Source: Cherax quadricarinatus (Eukaryota; Arthropoda; Malacostraca; Decapoda; Parastacidae). From it: a stretch of DNA of 64,000 nt. The notes below the pieces were generated by a model, which was not told where the DNA came from, did no database searches, and saw only the letters and a program-made list of their open reading frames with translations. The stretch lies in NCBI RefSeq assembly GCF_038502225.1, contig NC_091292.1, positions 44,663,728 to 44,727,727 on the forward strand. Reading direction: 5' to 3'. Shown piece by piece: positions 12,501 through 24,664 of this stretch. The position numbers were made by a program, and so were the translations under genes. Within the stretch, counting starts at the first letter, position 1, and every line of letters starts with the position of its first letter.

Positions 12501-14755
12501 GACCTGGGAGGGTGCGTGGCAGTGTATGACCTGGGAGGGTGCGTGGCAGTGTATGACCTGGGAGGGTGCGTGGCAGTGTATGACCTGGGAGGGTGCGTGA
12601 CAGTGTATGACCTGGGAGGGTGCGTGGCAGTGTATGACATGGGAGGGTGTGTGGCAGTGTATGACCTGAGAGAGTGCACAGTAATGTATGTCCTGTGAGG
12701 GTGCGTGGCAGTGTATGACCTGGAGGGTGCGTGGCAGTGTATGACCTGGGAGGGTGCGTAGCAGTGTATGACCTGGGAGGGCGCGTAGTAATGCATGACC
12801 TGGGAGGGTGCGTGGGAGTGTATGACCTGGGAAGGTGCGTAGCAGTGTATGACCTGGGAGGGTGCGTGGCAGTGTATGACCTGGGAAGGTGCGTGGCAGT
12901 GTATGACCTGGGAGGGTGCGTGGCAGTGTATGACCTGGGAGGGCGCGTAGTAATGCATGACCTGGGAGGGTGCGTGGCAGTGCATGACCTGGGAGAGTGC
13001 GTAGTAATGTATGACCTGGGAGGGTGCGTGGCAGTGTATGACCTGGGAGAGTGCGTAGTAATGTATGACCTGTGAGGGTGCGTGGCAGTGCATGACCTGG
13101 GAGAGTGCGTAGTAATGTATGACCTGGGAGGGTGCGTGGCAGTGTATGACCTGGGAGGGTGCGTGGCAGTGTATGACCTGGGAAGGTGCGTGGCAGTGTA
13201 TGACCTGGGAGGGTGCGTGGCAGTGTATGACCTGGGAGGGCGCGTAGTAATGCATGACCTGGGAGGGTGCGTGGCAGTGCATGACCTGGGAGAGTGCGCA
13301 GTAATGTATGACCAGGGAGGGTGCGTAACAGTGTATGACCTGGGAGGGCGCGTAGCAATGTATGACCTGGGAGGGTGCGTGGCAGTGTATGACCTTGGAG
13401 GGTGCGTGGCAGCATATGACCTGGGAGGGTGCGTGGCAGTGTATGACCTGGGAGGGTGCGTGGCAGCATATGACCTGGGAGGGAGTGTGGCAGTATATGA
13501 CCTGGGAGGGAGTGTGGCAGCGTATGACCTGGATGGAGCATGGCAGTATATGACCTGGGAGAGAGTGTGGCAGTGTTTGACCTGGGAGAGAGTGTGGCAG
13601 TGTATGGCCTGGGAGAGAGTGTGGCAGTGTATGGCCTGGGAGAGAACGTGGCAGTGTATGGCCTGGGATGGAGCATGGCAGTATATGACCTGGGAGAGTG
13701 TGGCAGTGTATGACCTGGGAGAGAGTGTGGCAGTGTATGGCCTGGGAGGAAAAGAGGCAGTGTATGGCTTGGGATGGAGCATGGCAGTATATGACCTTGG
13801 AGGGACTGTGGCAGTATATGACCTGGGAGGGAGTGTGGCAGTGTATGACAAGGAAGGGAGCGTGGCAGTGTATGGCCTGGGAGGGAGCGTGGCAGTATAT
13901 GACCTGGGAGGAAGTGTTGCAGCGTATGACCTGGTTGGAGTGTGGCAGTATATGACCTGGGAGGGAGCGTGACACCGTATGGCCTGGGAGGGAGCGTGGC
14001 AGTGTATGATAAGGAAGCCTGGCAGCGTATGACCTGGGAGGGAGCGTGGCAGTGTATGACCTGGGAGGGAGTGTTGCAGCGTATGACCTGGTGGGAGTGT
14101 GGCAGTATATGACCTGAGAGGGAGCGTGGCAGCGTATGACCTGGGAGGGAGCGTGGCAGTGTATGACCTGGGAGGGAGTGTTGCAGCGTATGATCTGGTG
14201 GGAATGTGGCAGTATATGACCTGAGAGGGAGCGTGGCAGCGTATGACCTGGGAGGGAGCGTGGCAGTGTATGGCCTGTGAGTCAGCGTGGCAGTATATGA
14301 CAAAGGAGGGAGCGTAACAGTGTATGACCTGGGAGGGAGCGTGGCAGCGTATGACATGGGAGGAAGCGTGACAGTGTATGACTGGGGAGAAAGTGTGGCA
14401 GTGTATGACCTGGGAGGGAGTGTGGCAGTGTATGACCTGGGAGGGAGCATGGCTGTGTATGACCTGGGAGAAAGTGTGGCAGTGTATGACATAGGAGGGA
14501 ACCTGGCAGTGTATAACCTGGGAGGAAGCCTGGCAGAGTATGATCTGGGAGGAATCGTTGCAGTGTGTGACCTGGGAGGCAGCCTGGCAGTGTATAATCT
14601 GGGAGGGAGCCTGGCAGTGTATAATCTGGGAGGGAGCCTGGCAGTGTATGACCTGGGAGGGAACCTCTCTTTGTATGACCTGGGAGGGAGCCTGGCAGTG
14701 TATGACCTGGGAGGGAGCTTGGCAGTGTATGACCTGGGAGAGAGCATGTCAATAA
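9570..14755. repeat. 27-bp minisatellite array, about 190 units
   Basis: About 5.2 kb of head-to-tail 27-bp units with core ggcagtgtatgacctggga followed by a gg/ag and g(t/a)gcgt variable part. Units interconvert between a few variants (aagg, gagg, and a cgcgtagtaatg type), and the right third (13,490-14,755) is a more diverged subfamily in which gagtgtggc or gagcgtggc replaces ggtgcgtggc. Because 27 is divisible by 3 and the units lack stops in several frames, very long open frames (up to about 1,740 codons) exist on both strands; these are 9-residue periodic and lack any domain. Confidence 0.98.
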
Positions 14756-14819
14756 ATTATCAGAGAGGGAGAGTAGTAGTTGCGTATGATCCAGGTGTGA
14801 ATGTGGCAGTGAATGATCC

Positions 14820-15300
14820 TGGAGAGTGGCAGTGAATGATCCTGGAGAGTGGCAGTGAATGATCCTGGAGAGTGGCAGTGAATGATCCTGGAGAGTGGCA
14901 GTGAATGATCCTTGGGGGAGTTTAGCAGTGTACGAGTATAATTCCGGAGTGAGATGATCCTGTGCCCCATATATGATCCTAGTGGAAGAGCAGCAGTGTA
15001 TGATTCTAGTGGAAGAGCGGCAGTTTATGATCCTAGTGGTAGAGCGGCAGTTTATGATCCTAGTGGTAGAGTGGCAGTGAATGATCCTGGAGAGTGGCAG
15101 TGAATGATCCTGGAGAGTGGCAGTGAATGATCCTGGAGAGTGGCAGTGAATGATCCTGGAGAGTGGCAGTGAATGATCCTGGAGAGTGGCAGTGAATGAT
15201 CCTGGAGAGTGGCAGTGAATGATCCTGGAGAGTGGCAGTGAATGATCCTTGGGGGAGTTTAGCAGTGTACGAGTATAATTCCGGAGTGAGATTGGCGGTG
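14820..15300. repeat. 23-bp unit arrays and a duplicated block
   Basis: Two short arrays (about 14,820-14,910 and 15,070-15,245) use a 23-bp unit containing gtggcagtgaatgatcctgg. Each is followed by the same non-tandem segment (gggggagtttagcagtgt, then acgagtataattccgg) and then by the third unit type. The block 14,820-15,060 is therefore a partial duplicate of 15,075-15,420, differing by a deletion in the first copy near 14,960. Confidence 0.9.
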
Positions 15301-15319
15301 TATGATCCAAGAGGGAGTG

Positions 15320-16795
15320 TGCCCCATATATGATCCTAGTGGAAGAGCAGCAGTGTATGATTCTAGTGGAAGAGCGGCAGTTTATGATCCTAGTGGTAGA
15401 GCGGCAGTTTATGATCCTAGTGGTAGAGCGGCAGTTTATGATCCTAGTGGAAGAGCGGCAGTTTATGATCCTAGTGGTAGAGCGGCAGTTTATGATCCTA
15501 GTGGAAGAGCGGCAGTTTATGGTCCTAGTGGTAGAGCGGCAGTTTATGATCCTAGTGGAAGAGCGGCAGTTTATGATCCTAGTGGAAGAGCTGCAGTTTA
15601 TGATCCTAGTGGTAGAGCGGCAGTTTATGATCCTAGTGGAAGAGCGGCAGTTTATGATCCTAGTGGTAGAGCGGCAGTTTATGATCCTAGTGGTAGAGCG
15701 GCAGTTTATGATCCTAGTGGAAGAGCGGCAGTTTATGATCCTAGTGGAAGAGCGGCAGTTTATGATCCTAGTGGTAGAGCGGCAGTTTATGATCCTAGTG
15801 GAAGAGCGGCAGTTTATGATCCTAGTGGTAGAGCGGCAGTTTATGATCGTAGTGGTAGAGCGGCAGTTTATGATCCTAGTGGTAGAGCTGCAGTTTATGA
15901 TCCTAGTGGTAGAGCGGCAGTTTATGATCCTAGTGGAAGAGCGGCAGTTTATGATCCTAGTGGAAGAGCGGCAGTTTATGATCGTAGTGGAAGAGCGGCA
16001 GTTTATGATCCTAGTGGAATAGCGGCAGTGTATGATCCTAGTGGAAGAGCGGCAGTGTATGATCCTAGTGGAAGAGCGGCAGTTTATGATCCTAGTGGAA
16101 GAGCGGCAGTGTATGATCCTAGTGGAAGAGCGGCAGTGTATGATCCTAGTGGAAGAGCGGCAGTTTATGATCCTAGTGGTAGAGCGGCAGTGTATGATCC
16201 TAGTGGAAGAGCGGCAGTGTATGATCCTAGTGGAAGAGCGGCAGTGTATGATCCTAGTGGAAGAGCGGCAGTTTATGATCCTAGTGGTAGAGCGGCAGTT
16301 TATGATCGTAGTGGAAGAGCGGCAGTGTATGATCCTAGTGGAAGAGCGGCAGTGTATGATCCTAGTGGTAGAGCGGCAGTGTATGATCCTAGTGGAAGAG
16401 CGGCAGTTTATGATCGTAGTGGAAGAGCGGCAGTGTATGATCCTAGTGGAAGAGCGGCAGTGTATGATCCTAGTGGAAGAGCGGCAGTGTATGATCCTAG
16501 TGGAAGAGCGGCAGTGTATGATCCTAGTGGAAGAGCGGCAGTGTATGATCCTAGTGGAAGAGCGGCAGTGTATGATCCTAGTGGAAGAGCGGCAGTGTAT
16601 GATCCTAGTGGAAGAGCGGCAGTTTATGATCGTAGTGGAAGAGCGGCAGTGTATGATCCTAGTGGTAGAGCGGCAGTTTATGATCCTAGTGGAAGAGCGG
16701 CAGTTTATGATCCTAGTGGAAGAGCGGCAGTTTATGATCCTAGTGGTAGAGCGGCAGTTTATGATCGTAGTGGAAGAGCGGCAGTGTATAATCCT
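15320..16795. repeat. 27-bp minisatellite array, second unit type
   Basis: About 54 units of 27 bp with core gcggcagtttatgatcctag followed by tgg(t/a)aga. It shares the ggcagt-tatga core with the array at 9,570-14,755, so both come from one ancestral unit. Units show two alternating states (ttt or tgt; ggt or gga) and a rare gatcgtag variant. Long periodic frames on both strands are not genes. Confidence 0.97.
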
Positions 16796-16799
16796 GTCA

Positions 16800-18377
16800 A
16801 GTCTCCCTCCGTCTGTCTTTTCCTCGCCTCTAGGTATCAGGAACTTCCTAATAATTGTCGATTGGTCACATTGAATTACCAGTGACATAATGTTCAGTTC
16901 TTTTAGTCTTTCCTCAATGTTATTTCGTCGTCGTAGTAGTTGCAGAACTCAGGATGTTATTGATGTTTTATATCTGTTGATTCAGTGTGTTCTTCATGTT
17001 ACAAACGTAATAACATGGTGTACATTAGTAACTTCAACAATGTAACAACGATACACGGTGTCTGCGAGTTGATAATAAAGAATATACCGTAAAAGTTAGG
17101 TATCATTATTTCGAAACTTTTTCAGTCGAATACAAAGGAGGAAGTAGAAGCAGCAGAGATGTAGAGACCATGTAATCAGTCCATCATTTCGAAGAAATTG
17201 TTATGAGGTGGTCAGTCCGTCAGCTTGAAATGATACATCAGAAGGAAGATTTATATATTGCACAAGGTAGGGCGCAGATAAACCTAATGACAACAGAAGA
17301 GGACACGCCAACTAGAAAAAGCGAGAATGTAATAACTGATGCTGTAACAGGTGACTGTTAGTCACAGTAGAACTGTTGACACTCGGAAGTAGACACGCTG
17401 GTAGACAGTTCTGTGAGTGGTAGGAGAGCAACACGAGTAATTAAGTCGTAAATAGTACTAATTAAGTAAAGGTAGAAGTAGTCCATGCTGTCCATCAATA
17501 TATCTCTATCTATAATGTAAATTCGTTTCCAATTTTCATTATGTTACGTCATATTTTCTCACTGTTTTCATACTGGCATAGCCGGAGGAAGTGGATAGAG
17601 GGGAGAGAGCCTTTCATTTTTTTTTATTATTCCTGACTCATATACCTAGATATATTCTCAGCAGATTTTAATCTGAATACAACAAAGAGTTCTCAGCAGG
17701 TAGCCTGGGACTCTTGTTCTGCCTCTTGTTGGCTCTAAAAATAAAATATTATTTATGTTTCTCATAACCTTTTTAACGTATATATTTTTGTCTATATTAT
17801 TTTCAAATTAAAGGCTTTTGTTCTCCTTGTTGCTTCCTCTTCTGCCTTCCACCTTACCCTTCTTCATTCTTTTACTCATCCTAATATTTATCTTTATGTT
17901 TTTGTTCCTCTGTGTCTTCTGTCGTTTTCACAGCTTCTCGCTCTTCCCATATTTCCTATCTGCCTCTTATCTGCTTCCCCTCTGCGTCCTATCTGCCTCT
18001 TATCTGCTTCCCCTCTGCGTCCTATCTAAGCTTTGCTCACTCGTCTACAACACAATTGTCCTCAAAGATTTGTTAAGTTATATCATGAATTAAGGAAAGA
18101 TCCTGGACTTCACCTTACGAAACAAAGCAAATGTGAAAATAATCATGGACAAGATAGATTATAGTGGAGAAATGAACATGTTATTAGAAGACGGGGGAAC
18201 TGACGTGCCTCTTAACCCCCGGTGTGTACGTGGCAACGTACAGATGCACCCTAACACTTTTATGACTCCCATTTCCTTGTGTACATGTACACTGGCCTCG
18301 CCTAGACGCACTTTGTCAACAAATATGTTTTGACAATGAACGCGGACGGAAAACATGAAGTTGGCCAGCGAGAAGGT
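16800..18377. other. Unassigned sequence with dispersed-repeat relics
   Basis: No gene is seen. Three dispersed repeats are recognisable. 17,125-17,230 is a decayed minus-strand relic of the family-2 PLE-type element (agcagcagagatgtagagac, then catgtaatcagtccatca). 17,330-17,430 is the reverse complement of sequence at 34,800-34,910 and 35,565-35,665. 17,640-17,740 is the reverse complement of 34,075-34,110 plus 34,540-34,620. A small duplication (ctgcctcttatctgcttccc) sits at 17,971-18,015. Confidence 0.6.
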
Positions 18378-21220
18378 GGCTTCCAGGAGTGTGTTGCCAG
18401 GAGTGTGTTGCTAGAACTGTGTTGTCAGGAGTGTGTTGCCAGGAGTGTGTTGTTAGAACTGTGTTGTTAGAACTGTGTTGCCAGGAGTGTGTTGTTAGAA
18501 CTGTGTTGTCATGAGTGTGTTGCCAGGAGTGTGTTGCTAGAACTGTGTTGTTAGAACTGTGTTGCCAGGAGTGTGTTGTTAGAACTGTGTTGTCATGAGT
18601 GTGTTGCCAGGAGTGTGTTGCTAGAACTGTGTTGCCAGGAGTGTGTTGTTAGAACTGTGTTGTCATGAGTGTGTTGCCAGGAGTGTGTTGCTAGAACTGT
18701 GTTGCCAGGAGTGTGTTGCTAGAACTGTGGTGTCAGGAGTGTGTTGCCAGGAGTGTGTTGCTAGAACTGTGTTGTTAGAACTGTGTTGCCAGGAGTGTGT
18801 TGTTAGAACTGTGTTGTCATGAGTGTGTTGCCAGGAGTGTGTTGCTAGAACTGTGTTGCCAGGAGTGTGTTGCTAGAACTGTGGTGTCAGGAGTGTGTTG
18901 CCAGAAGTGTGTTGTTAGAGCTGTGTTGTCATGAGTGTGTTGCCAGGAGTGTGTTGCTAGAACTGTGGTGTCAGGTGGGTGTTGCCAGGACTGTGTTGCT
19001 AGGACTGTGTTGCTAGGACTGCGTTGGCAGGAGTGTGTTGCTAGGACTGTGTTGCCAGGACTGTGTTGCCAGGATTGTGTTGCCAGGGTTGTACTGCTAT
19101 AACTGTGTTGCCAGGACTGTGTTGCTATAACTGTGTTGCTAGCAGTGTGTTGCTACGAGTGTGTTGCCAGGAGTGTGTTGCTATAATTTTGTTGCCAGGG
19201 CTGTGTTGCCAGGAGTGTGTTGCTACGAGTGTGTTGCCAGGAGTGTGTTGCTAGAACTGTGTTGCTAGGAGTGTGTTGCCAGGAGTGTGTTGCTAGAACT
19301 GTGTTGCCAGGACTGTGTTGCTAGGACTGTTTTGCTAGGACTGCGTTGACAGGAGTGTGTTGCTAGGACTGTGTTGCCAGGACTGTGTTGCCAGGATTGT
19401 GTTGCCAAGGCTTTGCTGCTATAACTGTGTTGCCAGGACTGTGTTGCTCTAACTGTGATGCCAGGACTGTGTTGCTGTCACTGTGTTGCCAGGACTGTGT
19501 TACTAGGACTGTGCTGTGACGACTGTGTTGCCAGGAGTGTGTTGCCAGGAGTGTGTTGCCAGGAATGTCTTGCCAGGAATGTCTTGCCAGAAGATTGTTG
19601 TCAGGAGTGTGTTGCTGGAACTGTGTTGCCAGGACTGTTTTGCTGGAATTGTGTTTCCAAAACTGTGCTGCAAGGAGTGTGTTGCTAGAACTGTGTTGCC
19701 AGGACTGTGTTGCCAGGACTGTGTTGCCAGGACTGGGTTGCTGGGACTGTGTTGCCACGACTGTGTTGCCAGGACTGTGTTGCTAGGACTGTGTTGCCAC
19801 GACTGTGTTGCCATGACTGTGTTGCTAGGAATGTGCTGTGACTACTGTGTTGCCAGGAGTGTGTTGCCAGGAATGTGTTACCAGGAATGTGTTGCAAGAT
19901 TGTTGCCAGGAGTGTGTTGCTGGAATTGTGTTGCCAGGACTGTTTTGCTAGGCCTATGTTGCAGGACTGTGTTGCTAGGACTGTGATGCAAGGAATGTGT
20001 TGCTAGAACTGTTGCCAGGAATGTGTTGCTAGGACTGCGTTGCCAGGACTGAGATGCAAATAGTGTATTGCTAGAACTGTTGCCAGGAATGAGTTGCTAG
20101 GACTGTGTTGTGAGGAGTTTTTTGCTATGACTGTGTTGCCACGACTTGTTACCAGGAGCGTGTTGCAAGGAATGTGTTGCCAGAAATGTGTTGCCAGAAG
20201 AGTGTTGCCAGGAGTGTGTTGCCAGGAGATTGTTGTCAGGAGTGTGTTGCTGGAACTGTGTTGCCAGGACTGTTTTGCTGGAATTGTGTTTCCACAACTG
20301 TGTTGCCAGGACTGTGTTGCCAGGACTGGGTTGCTGGGACTGTGTTGCCACGACTGTGTTGCCAGGACTGTGTTGCTAGGACTGTGTTGCCACGACTGTG
20401 TTGCTAGAACTGTGTTGCTAGGACTGTGCTGTGACTACTGTGTTGCCAGGAGTGTGTTGCCAGGAATGTGTTACCAGGAATGTGTTGCAAGAAGATTGTT
20501 GCCATGAGTGTGTTGCCGGAATTGTGTTGCCAGGACTGCTTTGCTAGGCCTATGTTGCAAGACTGTGTTGCTAGGACTGTGATGCAAGGAGTGTGTTGCT
20601 AGAACTGTTGCCAGGAATGTGTTGCTAGGACTGCGTTGACAGGACTGTGATGCAAGGAGAGTGTTGCTAGAACTGTTGCCAGGAATGTGTTGCTAGGACT
20701 GCGTTGACAGGACTGTGATGCAAGGAGAGTGTTGCTAGAACTGTTGCCAGGAATGAGTTGCTAGGACTGTGTTGTGAGGAGTTTTTTGCTATGACTGTGT
20801 TGCCACGACTTGTTGCCAGGAGCGTGTTGCCAGGAATGTGTTGCCAGGAATGTGTTGCCAGAAGATTGTTGCTAGGAGTGTGTTGCCAGGAGTGTTTTGT
20901 TAGGACTGTGTTGCCAGGAGTGCGTTGCTGGGACTGTTTTGTCAGGAGTGGATTGCCAGAAGTATGTTGCTGGGAGTGTGTTGCCAGGAGTGTGTTGCTG
21001 GGACTGTATTGCGATGAGTGTGTTGCCAAAGGATTGTTGTCATGTGTTGCCAGGAGTGTGTTGCTGGGACTGTGTTGCCAGGAATGTGTTGCTGGGACTA
21101 TGTTGCCAGAAGATTGTTGCAAGGAGTGTGTATCAGGAGAGTGTTGCCATGGGTGTGTTTCCGGAAGATTGTTGCCAGGAGTGTGTTGCCAGGAGTGTTT
21201 TGTTAGGACTATGTTGCCAG
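18378..21220. repeat. 14-bp minisatellite array, left block
   Basis: About 2.8 kb of a 14-bp unit of the type gtgttgccaggact, with variants ctaggact, ctagaact and ccaggagt. Higher-order structure is visible: the segment starting near 20,090 recurs near 20,755 (offset about 664 bp), and a block near 19,555-19,680 recurs near 20,190-20,300. The same array resumes at 23,700 beyond an insert. Cysteine-rich frames through it are artefacts of the repeat. Confidence 0.97.
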
Positions 21221-21483
21221 TGTATGCCCAGTTGGGTTCATATTTCGTGGTACTACGGTGCTGCCATCTATAGGCCTACCCAGTTTACCCACCCACGCTT
21301 ACCTCTGCCTCACTCTGGCAGCCGACGTCACTCAGTCAGCTACTCTACTCTGTCACTCTCTCGTGGACATGGCCCTCCAGGCCTGGGCAGCTTAAACATA
21401 CTGCCTGTGTACAAGACCCCAAATAAAGTAACACGCCTCTAAAGCCTTATCAATAATTCCGGCTTGCACAACACGCAATCTTT

Positions 21484-23517
21484 CGAAGGTAAGTGGTGGC
21501 AAGCGGCTGTCACAGAGAGGAGAGAGGAAGGAAGCCGAATATGTTGTTTCCACTTCATCGCCCCATACAAGAAGCATCCGTGTCTCTACGAATTGTCCTG
21601 AAGTCGTGTCTGCAAATTTCATCAGTCAGACACAGGATCAGCAAGATCCAGGCCGAAATTTGCTGAATTTTCCTCAAGAAATCTTCGTGGCGTCACCTGG
21701 GTCTTCACAGTGTCCCACGCTGTTTTTCAGTCATGTATTCAGCATCATCTGTATGTTTCTACGATTATTTCAGCTCAGCAAAGGCAATTTTCAGCAAGTC
21801 AGAGGTGAGTTTTGTGGTGTATTCTTCGACCAGTGTGTGAGGAGGGAAGGGAGGAGGAAGCGGCCGGATCCTCCCCACCATGTGCACCTCACCTTACACC
21901 ACCTCATGCCACTATCACCATACAGCACACCCTTTCTGTTATTTTTCTATGAATTCAGTGTGAATTCTTTGCCAGAGCTGTGTATCCGAGTGCCTGAAGT
22001 CACTTGAAGCCACATGGATCATGAAGCCATGTGTGGATAAGGCCACGTGGATATACAAGCCATGTGGAGCAAGCCATGTTGGCTACAAAGCCAGATGTCC
22101 ATAGCCACATGCTGTTGTCTTGTCTGCTGCCTGACATCACCTCGTGACGTCACTCCAGGACGCTGCCTGACGTCACTTGACGTCACTCAAGGACGTCTGC
22201 CCGACGTCACCCTAGACGTCTACCTGATGTCACCCTGGACGTCTGCCCTGACATCACCTCACGATGACTCCCCATGACATCCCTCAAGACACTGCACCTG
22301 ACATCACCACAAGATGTCACATGAACAGTGTTAGTTTCACAGTGAGCAATTTATTTCAGAATTGTCGAGGAGTAATATATGTCATGTGTTAATTCCTCTC
22401 AGTTAATGTTCCTTAATAGTGTTCTCGTATGTTCATGAATGCCGTAGTGACGATTTTTGTGCAGAAAAGCATCTTCTGTTAGTGCAAGCCATGCAGTAAC
22501 CACATGTGCAGTGCGGGTGTCCATGTGTCCCGATGTGTGGTCTGAGCCTACATATACATGTAAACCACAGTATGGTCTGAACCCAGACCAAAAGTAACAC
22601 CCTCGTGTTACACGTCACCATGTTGTGGCTGTTTGACAACTGACACTAGTCAGTCGAAGCATCAGATTACCAGCATCTGAGCCCCCATGTACAAAATGCT
22701 CTTATGCTTGCCGTTCACAGATGCCAAGCCTGAGTCGTTCCTGCTACGACTCCCCATTGAGACTCGTTTCACGTCATCTCCTGATCATCAGAGTGCAGTT
22801 ATGTGTAGAAAACTAGTCTAAGGATGCTTAGACTAACCTCAGCTGTGACTCAAACTCTGTCGAGAGGAAGACATTGTCAAGCCACAATAGCCCTGTCTGC
22901 AGGCGACTGTCTGACTCTTGTCACAGCTTCAGTGAGCAGCCTGCACAAAGTATGATGTCACTTTGACTGCTAGCCCGCTCACTCCGGTTATTGTGTTTGC
23001 TGCTACGACTCCCTCGCCTGAGTCATCTCTGTTACAACTCACTCCACTCTCGCCAGCAATGACAGTACCAGTGACAGTACCAGTTGAGAAATGTCCTTCT
23101 GAGTTACTTGCTAGAAGAAGTCCTGCCCAGTTGGCGAATACTGACGATGCCTCACTCAAGAGCACAAGCATGTTGTGTCCCAGGTTGAGTGAACCCTGCA
23201 GCAACTACTCCACGATGACTGCTTCACCATTCCTAAGAAGTACCCTGCTACGCCATAGCTCAGCAGCAGTGATGTCTCCCGATGTGATGTGTTGAAGTAT
23301 CTGTCCAGATGCAGGAAGGTATGCAGTGACGCCCACCATATTTAACGTCACCCCCTTTTTTTTCTTCCTTTCCTCCCTGTAGGAAGCCTTTTCTTTTTGT
23401 TTATGTACACTTGTATATATATGTTCTTATTATATGTTCTGTGCCCTATTCCTGAGAGACAGAGTTTTTTTTCAGTCATTCATAGTCGAGGACATCCATG
23501 GGTAGGTGGCAGAGCAA
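21484..23517. other. Interior of the insert, no recognised coding
   Basis: No protein domain is recognisable. 22,130-22,270 is a degenerate array of roughly 24-bp units rich in gacgtcac. 23,349-23,400 is pyrimidine-rich, which could be a polypyrimidine or polypurine-tract analogue just inside the right repeat. The open frame at 22,963-23,295 (rich in S, T and P) has no family I recognise. Confidence 0.45.
22145..22185. promoter_or_regulatory. Three TGACGTCA palindromes (CRE-type)
   Basis: Perfect octamers TGACGTCA occur at 22,145-22,152, 22,168-22,175 and 22,178-22,185. The octamer is the consensus site for CREB/ATF-type bZIP factors. They lie inside a degenerate tandem repeat, so they could be chance products of repetition. 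Function is untested. Confidence 0.35.
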
Positions 23518-23699
23518 TGTACGCCCAGTTGGATTCATATTTCGCGGCACTATGGTGCCTCAGTCATCTACTCTACTCTGGCACTGTCTCGTGGACATGG
23601 CCCTCCAGGCCTGGGCAGTTTAAACATACTGCCTGTGTACAAGATTCCAAATAAAGTAACAAGCTTGCACAACACGCAATCTTTAAACAATACCACAAG

Positions 23700-24350
23700 T
23701 TTGTTTCTAGGACTGTGTTGCAATGATTATATTGCCAGGAGTGCGTTGCTGGGACTGTGTTGCCAGGAGTGGGTTTCCAGAAGTGTGTAGCTGGGAGTGT
23801 GCTGCCAGGAGTGTGTTGCTGGGATTGTATTGTCAGGAGTGTGTTACTGGGGCTGTGTTGCCAGGAGTGGGTTGCCAGGAGTGTGTTGCTGGGACTGTGT
23901 TGCTGGGACTTGATTGCCAGGAGTGTGTTGCTGGGACTGCGTTGTCAGGAGTGTGTTGCTGGGACTGTGTTGCGAGGAGTGCGTTGCCAGAAGATTGTTG
24001 TCATGAGTGTGTTGCCAGGAGTGTGTTGCTGGGACTGTGTTGCCAGGAGTGCGTTGCTGGGACTGTTTTGCCAGGAGTGGGTTGCCAGAAGTGTGTTGCT
24101 GGGAGTGTGTTGCCAGGAGTGTGTTGCTGGGACTGTGTTGCCAAAGAATGTGTTGCTGGGACTATGTTGCCAGAAGATTGTTGCAAGGAGTGCGTATCAG
24201 GAGAGTGTTGCCATGAGTGTGTTTCCGGAAGATTGCTGCCAGGAGTGTGTTACCAAGAGTATGCTGCCAGGAATGTGTTGCTGGGACTGTGTTACCTGGA
24301 GTGTAGCCAGGACTGGGTTGCCTGGAATGTGTTGTTAGGACTGTGTTGCC
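23700..24350. repeat. 14-bp minisatellite array, right block
   Basis: The same 14-bp unit family as 18,378-21,220 resumes, with ccaggagt and ctgggact types frequent. Its internal block near 23,740-24,240 is closely similar to 20,900-21,180, which supports one original array split by the insert. Confidence 0.95.
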
Positions 24351-24664
24351 AGGAAGAGAGAAATAAGGGAAAGATGAGGAGAGTGAAGATGAGAAGGGAA
24401 GAGTAAAGAGACAAGAAAAGAATGAGGATAGAAAGAGAAACTGAATGGAAAGAGGAAGACTCACAGAAGAAGACTCACAGAAAGTGAATGATGAAGAAAG
24501 GTTGAAAAAAAAATAAAAGAAAGAAGAACAAATAATAAAGTGGAAAATAGAGAAGGAAGCAGGCGAAGAGGGCGAAGTGGAAGACAACAGAATTGGTGGT
24601 GGAGAATAAGAAACAATGAAGAAAGTATATAATATAATTTAATTAACACACACACACACACACA
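24351..24664. repeat. Purine-rich segment ending in (AC)n
   Basis: 24,351-24,600 is strongly A/G-rich with no gene. 24,647-24,664 is a short AC tract that forms the 5' junction of the next LINE-A fragment. Confidence 0.8.

Larger units (their letters stand above)
21221..23684. mobile_element. Insert with direct terminal repeats in the 14-bp array (LTR-like)
   Basis: Two similar direct repeats bound this segment: 21,221-21,483 and 23,518-23,684. Both start tgta(t/c)gcccagttgg, contain ctcgtggacatggccctcca and caggcctgggcag, then a polyadenylation-type aataaagtaac, and end near aacacgcaatcttt. The left copy has about 70 extra bases. Terminal direct repeats beginning TG and carrying AATAAA suggest LTRs of a non-autonomous element. 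No gag or pol coding is seen inside, no convincing target duplication could be defined, and the outer sequences on both sides are the same minisatellite. A segmental duplication is the alternative. Confidence 0.5.

Noticed and set aside
9525..14747. A 1,740-codon open frame and other long frames through the 27-bp array
   Set aside because: The peptide is a 9-residue repeat that follows from a stop-free unit of length divisible by three, and equally long frames exist on the other strand. No domain or codon signal supports a gene.
9570..16795. CRISPR-like array
   Set aside because: Units are contiguous with no unique spacers, and the window is eukaryotic.
15302..16888. Long frames on both strands in the second 27-bp array
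   Set aside because: Same artefact of a stop-free 27-bp unit.
22963..23295. A 110-codon S/T/P-rich frame as a gene
   Set aside because: No family resemblance, no splice or start context, and it lies inside the LTR-like insert.
18378..24350. Cysteine-rich frames (CCQDCVARTV type) suggesting a metallothionein-like protein
   Set aside because: The pattern is the 14-bp repeat read in three phases, so it occurs in all frames.
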